NCBI GenBank assembly: GCA_002366775.1
Contig: DFBW01000079.1
Coordinates: 1 to 7,384, forward strand
Length of the DNA: 7,384 nt
Direction of reading: 5' to 3'
Source: Roseovarius sp. UBA3070
Lineage (GTDB): Bacteria > Pseudomonadota > Alphaproteobacteria > Rhodobacterales > Rhodobacteraceae
Position 1 is the stretch's first letter, and each line of letters starts with the position of its first letter. The notes beneath the pieces were generated by a model. It ran no database searches and had not been told where the DNA came from. It saw only the letters and a program-made list of their open reading frames with translations. A program made the translations under genes and the position numbers. Shown piece by piece: positions 1 to 4,979 of this stretch.

Positions 1-1
1 G

Positions 2-106
2 CGCAATCTGCCGATGGCTGCGGCCAATCTGAACAAAGTTGGCGGGCGAAAAAGCCGGATGATTCTTACTTTGGTGGGTGTCACCTTTGCCAAAGCGTTG
101 TTGTAA
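2..106 (+). CDS. 3' end of an unidentified gene (partial)
   Basis: An open frame enters from the left edge and stops at TAA 104-106, giving about 34 C-terminal residues that start RNLPMAAANLNKVGG. The last 15 residues (MILTLVGVTFAKALL) are hydrophobic, so the protein may end in or near a membrane segment. I do not recognise the family. The next reading frame starts 18 bases after this stop, in the same frame, so the two could be an operon pair or, less likely, one gene split by a nonsense codon. That the frame is coding is inferred only from its position and plausible composition. Confidence 0.4.
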   Translation, partial: RNLPMAAANLNKVGGRKSRMILTLVGVTFAKALL

Positions 107-124
107 CTGTGGCTGAGCAGCCCG

Positions 125-445
125 TTGTTTACCCAGCGCGTGCTGACTGTTTTATGCGTGTTCTTCCTTGTGATCATGGTTCTTGGCATCCTGCACGAAC
201 GGGATGTGATGGACCGCCTCAGCCCTGCCATGCCGCTTGAAGGGGGCTATACCCCCCCCGTCAGCCTGTTGCGGGTCAATGCCATGATGGCCGCGCTGAT
301 CATCGCCATGAACGAATGGCTGATCTTTTACGAAAGCCCGGCTGTCTGGATCACGGTCATGCCGGTTTTCATGCTGGTATTGCACGGGGTGTACTGGACG
401 GCGGTTCTGATGACCTTGCCCGCCAATAAGGGCGAACCGGCTTAG
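125..445 (+). CDS. Small three-helix membrane protein of unknown function
   Basis: The product is 106 aa with three clear hydrophobic stretches: about residues 7-24 (VLTVLCVFFLVIMVLGIL), 50-68 (the segment with NAMMAALIIAMNEWLIFY) and 74-98 (a segment ending HGVYWTAVLMTL). Short polar linkers separate them, and there is no signal peptide cleavage pattern or enzymatic motif. I do not recognise the family. The start is uncertain: TTG 125 has only a weak GAG (115-117) before it, and GTG 137 in the same frame is an alternative. The frame is closed upstream by TAA 104-106, so the gene cannot start earlier unless that stop is a mutation. It probably belongs to the transcription unit of the gene on its left. 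The metZ control region starts about 30 bases after its stop. Confidence 0.6.
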   Translation: MFTQRVLTVLCVFFLVIMVLGILHERDVMDRLSPAMPLEGGYTPPVSLLRVNAMMAALIIAMNEWLIFYESPAVWITVMPVFMLVLHGVYWTAVLMTLPANKGEPA

Positions 446-473
446 GAATTTACCTTCTACCCGCGAAGTAGTG

Positions 474-503
474 TTGACTTGGCACAGCTTCGGGGGGTAG
501 TCA
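474..503 (+). promoter_or_regulatory. Possible sigma70-type promoter for metZ
   Basis: TTGACT at 474-479 matches the -35 consensus TTGACA in five of six positions. The best -10 after an 18-base spacer is TAGTCA at 498-503, which is poor. A start near 510 would put the first transcribed bases almost at the 5' strand of the riboswitch, consistent with the compact SAM-II class. The run of six G (492-497) would then lie in promoter DNA, not in the RNA. Location supports the call more than the -10 does. Confidence 0.4.
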
Positions 504-509
504 AAACGA

Positions 510-563
510 CGTGGCGATTTGTTACCAGATTGCGGGCCACGATAAACAACTCCGCTAAAAGGT
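510..563 (+). promoter_or_regulatory. SAM-II riboswitch (S-adenosylmethionine aptamer)
   Basis: This is an H-type pseudoknot matching the SAM-II class of alphaproteobacterial methionine genes. P1 pairs CGTGGC (510-515) with GCCACG (536-541). The loop has the class-typical GATTT (516-520), and the linker ATAAACAA follows P1. The 3' strand CCGCTAAAAGGT (552-563) carries the conserved CTAAAAGG and pairs back into the loop: CCGC 552-555 with GCGG 532-535, and GGT 561-563 with ACC 524-526. Arrangement and spacing agree with the known SAM-II fold from memory; no covariance model was run. It lies 73 bases before the metZ start and directly before an intrinsic terminator. The expected effect is reduced metZ expression when S-adenosylmethionine is high. 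Confidence 0.88.
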
Positions 564-570
564 CAGGATG

Positions 571-608
571 AAAGCCCCCTTTCGCTTGACTTGCGAATGG
601 GGGTTTTT
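571..608 (+). terminator. Rho-independent terminator in the metZ leader (attenuator)
   Basis: AAAGCCCCC (571-579) pairs with GGGGGTTTT (599-607), with one G-U at 574/604. After a single T/T mismatch the stem continues as TTCGC (581-585) with GCGAA (593-597), closing on a 7-base loop. Five T (604-608) follow the G-run. It begins 7 bases after the SAM-II aptamer and ends 27 bases before the metZ ATG, the position of an attenuator controlled by the riboswitch. It could instead end the transcript of the small membrane protein upstream, but its position fits attenuation better. Confidence 0.75.
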
Positions 609-625
609 CATTGGGCTGGACGCCC

Positions 626-631
626 GGAGGG
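626..631 (+). promoter_or_regulatory. Ribosome binding site of metZ
   Basis: GGAGGG lies 4 bases before ATG 636. It decides the start: the frame stays open upstream to TTG 591, but that codon is inside the terminator hairpin and has no binding site. The site lies outside both the aptamer and the terminator stem, which argues for control by termination rather than by hiding the ribosome site. Confidence 0.8.
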
Positions 632-635
632 TACT

Positions 636-1817
636 ATGTCAAACGATTGGAATACACGCACCAAACTGGTGCATGCAGGCACGCGCCGCAGCCAGTATAA
701 TGAGGTGAGCGAGGCGATCTTTCTTACCCAAGGGTTTGTCTATGACAGTGCCGAGGCCGCCGAGGCCCGGTTTGTCGAGGCTGGCCCGGATGAATTTATC
801 TATGCGCGCTATGGCAATCCCACTGTGGCGATGTTTGAGGAGCGCATTGCCGCCCTTGAAGGGGCTGAGGATGCTTTCGCCACGGCTTCGGGCATGGCGG
901 CGGTCAACGGCGCGCTGACCTCGCTGCTGAAGGCGGGCGATCATGTGGTGGCCGCGCGGGCCTTGTTTGGCTCTTGCCTTTATATACTAGAGGATGTGTT
1001 GCCGCGCTTTGGCGTGGAGGTCAGTTTTGTTGACGGCACAAATCTGGCCGAGTGGGAGGCCGCATTGCGCCCCGACACCAAGGCGGTGTTCTTTGAAGCA
1101 ATCGCCAATCCCACGCTGGAAGTGGTCGATCTGGAGGCCGTGTGCAAGCTGGCACATGGCGTTGGTGCCACGGTGGTTGTGGACAACGTTTTTGCCACGC
1201 CAGTGTTTTCACGCGCCATCCAGCAGGGCGCTGATGTGGTGGTGTATTCGGCCACCAAACACATTGATGGGCAGGGCCGCGCCATGGGCGGCGTGATCCT
1301 GGGCAGCCGTGAATTTATCCGCAAAACGGTTGAGCCATACATGAAGCACACAGGCGGGTCGATGTCGCCTTTTACTGCGTGGGTGATGCTGAAAGGGCTT
1401 GAGACGATTGATCTGCGCGTGCGCGCACAGGCGGCATCGGCACTGGCGATTTCCGAGGCTTTGGACGGGGCGGGCAAGCTGAGCAAAGTGATTTTCCCAG
1501 GCCACGCCAAACATCCGCAGAATGCTCTGGTGCAACGGCAGATGGGCAAGGGCGGCACGGTGGTCTCGCTTGAGATGGAGGGCGGGCAGGCGGCCGCATT
1601 CCGGTTTATGAATGCGCTGAAGATCGTGTTGATTTCCAACAATCTGGGCGATGCAAAATCCATCATCACCCATCCTGCGACCACGACGCACCAGCGTCTG
1701 AGCGATGATCAACGGGCCACGCTGGGCATCACACCGGGCCTGTTGCGCCTGAGTGTTGGGATTGAGGACACCGATGATCTGATCTCAGACCTCAGACAGG
1801 CGCTTGCTGCGGTATAA
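636..1817 (+). CDS. metZ: O-succinylhomoserine sulfhydrylase MetZ
   Basis: This PLP-dependent enzyme converts O-succinylhomoserine and sulfide to homocysteine, the direct-sulfhydrylation route to methionine in the cytoplasm. The 393-aa product has the usual length and order of the cystathionine gamma-synthase (Cys/Met metabolism) family. YARYGNPT near residue 67 contributes the phosphate-binding Tyr/Arg. ATASGMAAV follows, then VVVDNVFATP with the PLP-ring aspartate. SATKHIDGQGR carries the Schiff-base lysine at Lys208; its HIDGQGR form is typical of MetZ rather than MetB or MetC. The C-terminal domain holds HPATTTHQRL and the substrate-carboxylate Arg in LLRLSVGIED. ATG 636 is chosen for its GGAGGG site. 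The SAM-II riboswitch and terminator upstream match this role, since the end product SAM would repress the gene. O-acetylhomoserine as substrate cannot be excluded from sequence alone. Confidence 0.93.
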   Translation: MSNDWNTRTKLVHAGTRRSQYNEVSEAIFLTQGFVYDSAEAAEARFVEAGPDEFIYARYGNPTVAMFEERIAALEGAEDAFATASGMAAVNGALTSLLKAGDHVVAARALFGSCLYILEDVLPRFGVEVSFVDGTNLAEWEAALRPDTKAVFFEAIANPTLEVVDLEAVCKLAHGVGATVVVDNVFATPVFSRAIQQGADVVVYSATKHIDGQGRAMGGVILGSREFIRKTVEPYMKHTGGSMSPFTAWVMLKGLETIDLRVRAQAASALAISEALDGAGKLSKVIFPGHAKHPQNALVQRQMGKGGTVVSLEMEGGQAAAFRFMNALKIVLISNNLGDAKSIITHPATTTHQRLSDDQRATLGITPGLLRLSVGIEDTDDLISDLRQALAAV

Positions 1818-1830
1818 GACATCTGGGCTG

Positions 1831-1856
1831 AAGGCGTGCTGCAAATGTGCGCCTTT
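1831..1856 (+). terminator. Possible terminator after metZ
   Basis: AAGGCGTGC (1831-1839) pairs with GTGCGCCTT (1847-1855) through seven Watson-Crick and two G-U pairs, leaving a 7-base loop. It begins 13 bases after the metZ stop. Only three T follow before CGCC, so it would be a weak intrinsic terminator. It suggests that metZ and folE2 are separate units but does not prove it. Confidence 0.42.
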
Positions 1857-1909
1857 CGCCTGTTTGGGCCTGTCGCGTCGTTTTCAGCACTTTGTTGGCG
1901 GGAATAGCA

Positions 1910-1962
1910 ATTTCACCCCATATCACTTATGTAATGACCAGATGGTCCAGCTTAGGTGGAAT
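1910..1962 (+). promoter_or_regulatory. folE2 leader hairpin that can mask the ribosome binding site
   Basis: ATTTCACC (1910-1917) can pair over 8 bases, with one G-U, to GGTGGAAT (1955-1962). The right strand contains most of the folE2 ribosome site AGGTGGA (1954-1960), which lies 7 bases before ATG 1968. Inside the enclosed loop GACC (1936-1939) pairs with GGTC (1944-1947) around AGAT. The arrangement resembles a translation-controlling leader such as a riboswitch or thermosensor, but I do not recognise a named class. It does not look like the THF-II (folE) motif as I remember it. Chance pairing is possible. Confidence 0.38.
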
Positions 1963-1967
1963 AGGCA

Positions 1968-3068
1968 ATGAACATTCAATCATCGGACGTTACACAAAGC
2001 CCCGAGCGATCAGATGCCAAAGAGGCACTGCGCGTGCTGCGCAGCTGGGCCAAATCTGCCTCGGCTGAGGAAGTGGCCGATCTGGACCCGGCCGTTGCCC
2101 GGCTGATCCCCGGCTTTGAGGTGTCAAATTATCCCGCACTGGCAAGGGCTTACCCGGAAGAGTTTACCGTGGATGAGGCATATCGTGCCACGTTACCGGA
2201 TCTGCAGAATGGGCCGAGTTCACTGATCAAGGGCTCAAAGCAGGATTTGCAGCATGTGGGCATCTCCAATTTTCGCCTGCCCATTGGCTATCACACCCGT
2301 GACGGCGCAGACCTGACTGTGGAAACCTCGGTGACTGGCACCGTCAGCCTGGACGCTGGCAAGAAGGGCATCAACATGTCCCGGATCATGCGCAGTTTTT
2401 ATAAACATGCCGAGAAAACCTTTAGTTTTGAGGTGATTGAGGCGGCGCTGGATGATTACATCAGCGACCTCGACAGTTTTGATGCGCGCATTCAGATGCG
2501 GTTTTCATACCCTGTGCGTGTGCAATCCCTGCGCTCTGGGCTTGTAGGGTATCAATATTATGACTTCGCGCTGGAACTGGCGGAAAAATCCGGCGTGCGG
2601 CGCAAGTTCATGCATCTGGATTATGTTTATTCCTCAACCTGTCCCTGCTCGCTTGAGCTGAGTGAACATGCCCGCCAATCACGCGGCCAACTGGCCACGC
2701 CCCATTCACAACGTTCTGTTGCGAGGGTGTCGGTCGAAGTGCTGGAAGGGGACTGCCTGTGGTTTGAGGATCTGATCGACCTGATGCGCGATGCGGTGCC
2801 CACCGAAACCCAAGTGATGGTCAAGCGCGAAGATGAACAGGCTTTTGCAGAACTCAACGCCGCCAATCCAATCTTTGTAGAAGATGCCGCACGGCTGTTT
2901 TGTGAGCAATTTCTGAAAGATACGCGCATTGGTGATTTCCGTATTGTCGCCAGTCATCAAGAAAGCCTGCACAGCCATGACGCGGTCAGCGTGTTGACGC
3001 ACGGCGAATTGTTCGGGGCCGAAAGCTTGGACCCGAAGCTTTTTACCACGCTGTTTCACGTCGGATAA
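1968..3068 (+). CDS. folE2: GTP cyclohydrolase FolE2 (type IB)
   Basis: FolE2 opens GTP to 7,8-dihydroneopterin triphosphate, the first step of folate (and queuosine precursor) synthesis. It replaces or supplements zinc-dependent FolE, and family members can use other metals. The product is 366 aa, longer than short homologues, with about 85 leader residues before the T-fold core. The signature STCPCSLELSEHA holds Cys225 and Cys227; Cys227 of PCS corresponds to the metal or active-site cysteine. HSQRSVARVSV supplies a likely ligand at His246, and VPTETQVMVKRED contains Glu280, in the region of the catalytic glutamates. Cysteine and glutamate roles are family knowledge, aligned by eye. ATG 1968 follows AGGTGGA at good spacing. 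I found no clear Zur-type palindrome upstream. The ribosome site can be paired with an upstream leader segment, hinting at translational control. Confidence 0.93.
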   Translation: MNIQSSDVTQSPERSDAKEALRVLRSWAKSASAEEVADLDPAVARLIPGFEVSNYPALARAYPEEFTVDEAYRATLPDLQNGPSSLIKGSKQDLQHVGISNFRLPIGYHTRDGADLTVETSVTGTVSLDAGKKGINMSRIMRSFYKHAEKTFSFEVIEAALDDYISDLDSFDARIQMRFSYPVRVQSLRSGLVGYQYYDFALELAEKSGVRRKFMHLDYVYSSTCPCSLELSEHARQSRGQLATPHSQRSVARVSVEVLEGDCLWFEDLIDLMRDAVPTETQVMVKREDEQAFAELNAANPIFVEDAARLFCEQFLKDTRIGDFRIVASHQESLHSHDAVSVLTHGELFGAESLDPKLFTTLFHVG

Positions 3069-3155
3069 CACGCGCGCTGTCGCCCCCAGCACTCAGGCAC
3101 AGATTCGCCCGGCGAGTATTGCACCGCGCGCAAGGCAGCTATTCGCAATGGGATG

Positions 3156-3183
3156 TTGATCGAGACCCTCATCTGCCCCATTT
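3156..3183 (+). promoter_or_regulatory. RpoH (sigma32)-like promoter for the DUF1127 gene
   Basis: TTGATC (3156-3161) is followed after 14 bases by CCCCATTT (3176-3183). The second element fits the sigma32 -10 consensus CCCCATnT completely. The first resembles the sigma32 -35 core TTGA and is close to the TTGATG form known at dnaK. A start near 3190 gives a 5' leader of about 35 bases. Promoters of this sort have been reported for stress-induced DUF1127 genes in Rhodobacter (RpoHI/RpoHII). This is a motif match only. The 87 bases between the folE2 stop and this element show no other clear signal. Confidence 0.55.
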
Positions 3184-3224
3184 TGAAAGCGGGAGGAGAC
3201 CAACGTTTAAAACGAGGTTTCCAA

Positions 3225-3449
3225 ATGACGACTCTGACACACACACAACAGCCCCTTACCAGCCAGCCGAACCTGTTTCAGCGGTTTCTGGATTGGATGG
3301 TAGAGGCCTTCGTTATCTCTAATCTAAACCTGTCCCGGCGCGAGCAAATTGAAGCGCTGGAGGCAAAAACTGATGCGGAACTGGCCGAAATGGGCATTCG
3401 ACGCGATATGATCGCGCATCACGTTTTTCACGATCTGTATTACGCCTGA
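3225..3449 (+). CDS. DUF1127 small basic protein, probably stress-related
   Basis: The 74-aa protein has two parts. Residues 1-34 form a Gln/Thr-rich lead plus an amphipathic stretch (LFQRFLDWMVEAFV). Residues about 35-66 are the DUF1127 (YjiS-like) domain: SRREQIEALEAKTDAELAEM followed by GIRRDMI, the usual pattern of Arg-rich start, L-x-x-L spacing and a D-x-G/M-G-I-x-R turn. The tail HHVFHDLYYA is unusual but compact. ATG 3225 is chosen over in-frame upstream codons because GAGG (3214-3217) sits 7 bases before it and the RpoH-like promoter start would fall between. Related Rhodobacter proteins (CcaF1) bind RNA and affect stress-induced sRNAs; whether this one does is inference. A strong hairpin follows 8 bases after the stop. 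Confidence 0.85.
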   Translation: MTTLTHTQQPLTSQPNLFQRFLDWMVEAFVISNLNLSRREQIEALEAKTDAELAEMGIRRDMIAHHVFHDLYYA

Positions 3450-3457
3450 GCCAAAGA

Positions 3458-3493
3458 TAGGGTCATTGGGCGCAAAGGCGACCAGCGACCCTA
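3458..3493 (+). other. Interrupted hairpin between the DUF1127 gene and trkH
   Basis: A 36-base near-perfect inverted repeat starts 8 bases after the DUF1127 stop. TAGGGTC (3458-3464) pairs with GACCCTA (3487-3493). After an A/C mismatch TTGG pairs with CCAG (one G-U), and after a G/A mismatch CGC pairs with GCG around the tetraloop AAAG. No T-run follows, so it is not a standard intrinsic terminator. It could stabilise the 3' end of the DUF1127 mRNA, be part of a 3'-UTR-derived sRNA, or be a leader structure of trkH. Confidence 0.55.
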
Positions 3494-3530
3494 CTTGACA
3501 CCGGGCGATACGACAGCCAACGCTGCCATT

Positions 3531-4979
3531 ATGTTGGATATGCGGCCCGTTGGATATGTGATTGGACTTATGGTCATGGCTCTGGGCCTGGCCATGTTGC
3601 TGCCATTGCTAGTGGACATCGCAGAAGAGCGCGGCCATTGGCCGGTCTTTGCGGAAAGTGCAATCCTGACGGTGCTGATCGGTGGATTGGTGGCGCTGGC
3701 GTGCAAAAACGGTGTGCGCGAAGGGTTGACCATTCAGCAAACCTTCCTGTTGACCACCGGTGTCTGGGTTATCCTGCCGGTGTTTGGCGCCTTGCCTTTC
3801 GTGTTGGGCGAAACGGACGCGCGATTTGTCGATGCGTTTTTTGAGGCCATGTCGGGGCTGACAACAACTGGATCAACGGTGTTGTCGGGGTTGGAGGAAT
3901 TGCCCAAAGGCCTGTTGTTGTGGCGTGGTGTGCTGCAATGGCTGGGTGGTGTGGGTATCATCGTTGTCGCCATGGTGTTCCTGCCCGAGTTGCGCGTGGG
4001 TGGCATGCAGATTTTCCGCACTGAAGGGTTTGATACCTTTGGTAAAATCCTGCCACGCGCCACAGAAATTGCCTCGCGCATTTCGGTGATTTATCTGGCC
4101 CTCACGTTGGGCTGTGTCTCTTGTTATTTGCTGTCGGGCATGAACGCGTTTGATGCCACGGTTCATGCCATGACCACAGTGGCCACCGGCGGATTTGCCA
4201 ATTACGATGCCTCGTTTGCGGCGTTTGGCGGGGCCTCTGAATATGTCGCAGTGGCTTTCATGATGTTGGCGGCTTTGCCGTTTGTGCGCTTTGTTCAGAT
4301 CACGGCTGGCACGGCCAAACCCCTGCTGAGCGATCCGCAGGTGCGTGGATTTTTCATGACCGCGATTGTGCTCGTTCTGGTGCTGACGCTTTGGCAAATG
4401 TCGTTTCAAAACGGGATCAGCGAACCGGCGTTTCGCAAGGTGGTGTTTAACACCGTGTCGATCCTGACCGGCACCGGGTACGCCAGCGCGGATTATATGC
4501 AATGGGGCAGCTTTCCAATTGCACTGCTGTTTTTCGTGGGTCTTATCGGGGGCTGTGCGGGCTCGACCTCATGCTCGATCAAAATCTTCCGGTATCAGCT
4601 GCTGTTTGCCTCGATTCGCGCGCAGACGTTGCGGATTTTCTCGCCTCGTGGTGTGTTCACTCCGCGCTATCAGGGCCGGGCAATTGACGATGACGTGTTG
4701 AATTCGGTCATGTCCTTCTTTGTCTTTTTCACTGTTACGCTGGGGATTGTTGCGGTGATATTGGGCCTGACGGGGCTTGATTTTGTCACCTCGATTTCGG
4801 GCGCATCCGCTGCTTTGGCCAATATCGGGCCGGGCCTGGGTGAGGTGATCGGCCCGGCAGGCAACTTTTCCACATTGAACGACACAGCCAAATGGGTGTT
4901 GTCGGCCAGCATGTTGATCGGCCGACTGGAATTGCTGGCAGTCTACGCAATCTTCACACTCACATTCTGGAGGGCATAA
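3531..4979 (+). CDS. trkH: Potassium uptake channel subunit TrkH
   Basis: TrkH is the membrane subunit of the Trk potassium uptake system and works with cytoplasmic TrkA, which is not in this window. At 482 aa from ATG 3531 it matches the family length (about 483). Hydrophobic helices run from end to end in four M1-P-M2 repeats. The four filter segments are visible: SGLTTTGST (Gly114), TVATGGFAN (Gly220), ILTGTGYAS (Gly316) and ANIGPGLGEV (Gly433). The gating-loop region reads GGCAGSTSCSIK (340-351), where E. coli has three glycines in place of SCS. The C-terminus FTLTFWRA is characteristic. Start choice is uncertain: ATG 3531 and ATG 3540 are both possible and neither has a convincing ribosome site, and TTG 3495 would add 12 unlikely residues. 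The stop overlaps the next start as TAATG, indicating a coupled operon. Confidence 0.92.
   Translation: MLDMRPVGYVIGLMVMALGLAMLLPLLVDIAEERGHWPVFAESAILTVLIGGLVALACKNGVREGLTIQQTFLLTTGVWVILPVFGALPFVLGETDARFVDAFFEAMSGLTTTGSTVLSGLEELPKGLLLWRGVLQWLGGVGIIVVAMVFLPELRVGGMQIFRTEGFDTFGKILPRATEIASRISVIYLALTLGCVSCYLLSGMNAFDATVHAMTTVATGGFANYDASFAAFGGASEYVAVAFMMLAALPFVRFVQITAGTAKPLLSDPQVRGFFMTAIVLVLVLTLWQMSFQNGISEPAFRKVVFNTVSILTGTGYASADYMQWGSFPIALLFFVGLIGGCAGSTSCSIKIFRYQLLFASIRAQTLRIFSPRGVFTPRYQGRAIDDDVLNSVMSFFVFFTVTLGIVAVILGLTGLDFVTSISGASAALANIGPGLGEVIGPAGNFSTLNDTAKWVLSASMLIGRLELLAVYAIFTLTFWRA
4969..4974 (+). promoter_or_regulatory. Ribosome binding site of the ThDP enzyme, inside trkH
   Basis: GGAGGG in the last codons of trkH lies 4 bases before ATG 4979. 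It fixes the start of the ThDP-dependent enzyme there, although the frame is open further upstream to GTG/TTG-type codons within trkH. The same hexamer and spacing are used at metZ. Confidence 0.75.

Noticed and set aside
591..635. Upstream in-frame TTG start for metZ
   Set aside because: It lies inside the terminator hairpin, has no ribosome site, and adds 15 residues foreign to the family; ATG 636 has GGAGGG at good spacing.
980..1684. Long antisense open frame (234 codons) opposite metZ
   Set aside because: Low-complexity Ser/Thr/Pro/Arg-rich product with no recognisable domain; it is a shadow of GC-biased codons in a clearly functional metZ.
1890..1967. THF-II (folE) riboswitch or Zur site ahead of folE2
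   Set aside because: I could not find the conserved segments of the THF-II motif as I remember them, nor a Zur-like palindrome; only a simple site-masking pairing is supported.
3105..3115. TCGCCCGGCGA as a terminator of folE2
   Set aside because: The stem is only four usable pairs with a 3-base loop and no T-run follows, so it does not qualify.
3495..3532. Perfect -35 box TTGACA at 3495-3500 as a trkH promoter
   Set aside because: No -10-like hexamer occurs at 16-19 bases; the nearest candidate CATTAT (3527) is 26 bases away and overlaps the start codon.
3873..4502. Long antisense open frame (209 codons) opposite trkH
   Set aside because: Its product is His/Arg/Gln-rich without domain character, and trkH on the other strand is complete with all four filter segments.
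4892..4978. Upstream start for the ThDP enzyme inside trkH
   Set aside because: The extra 29 residues are the trkH sequence in another frame; ATG 4979 has GGAGGG and gives the normal family N-terminus.
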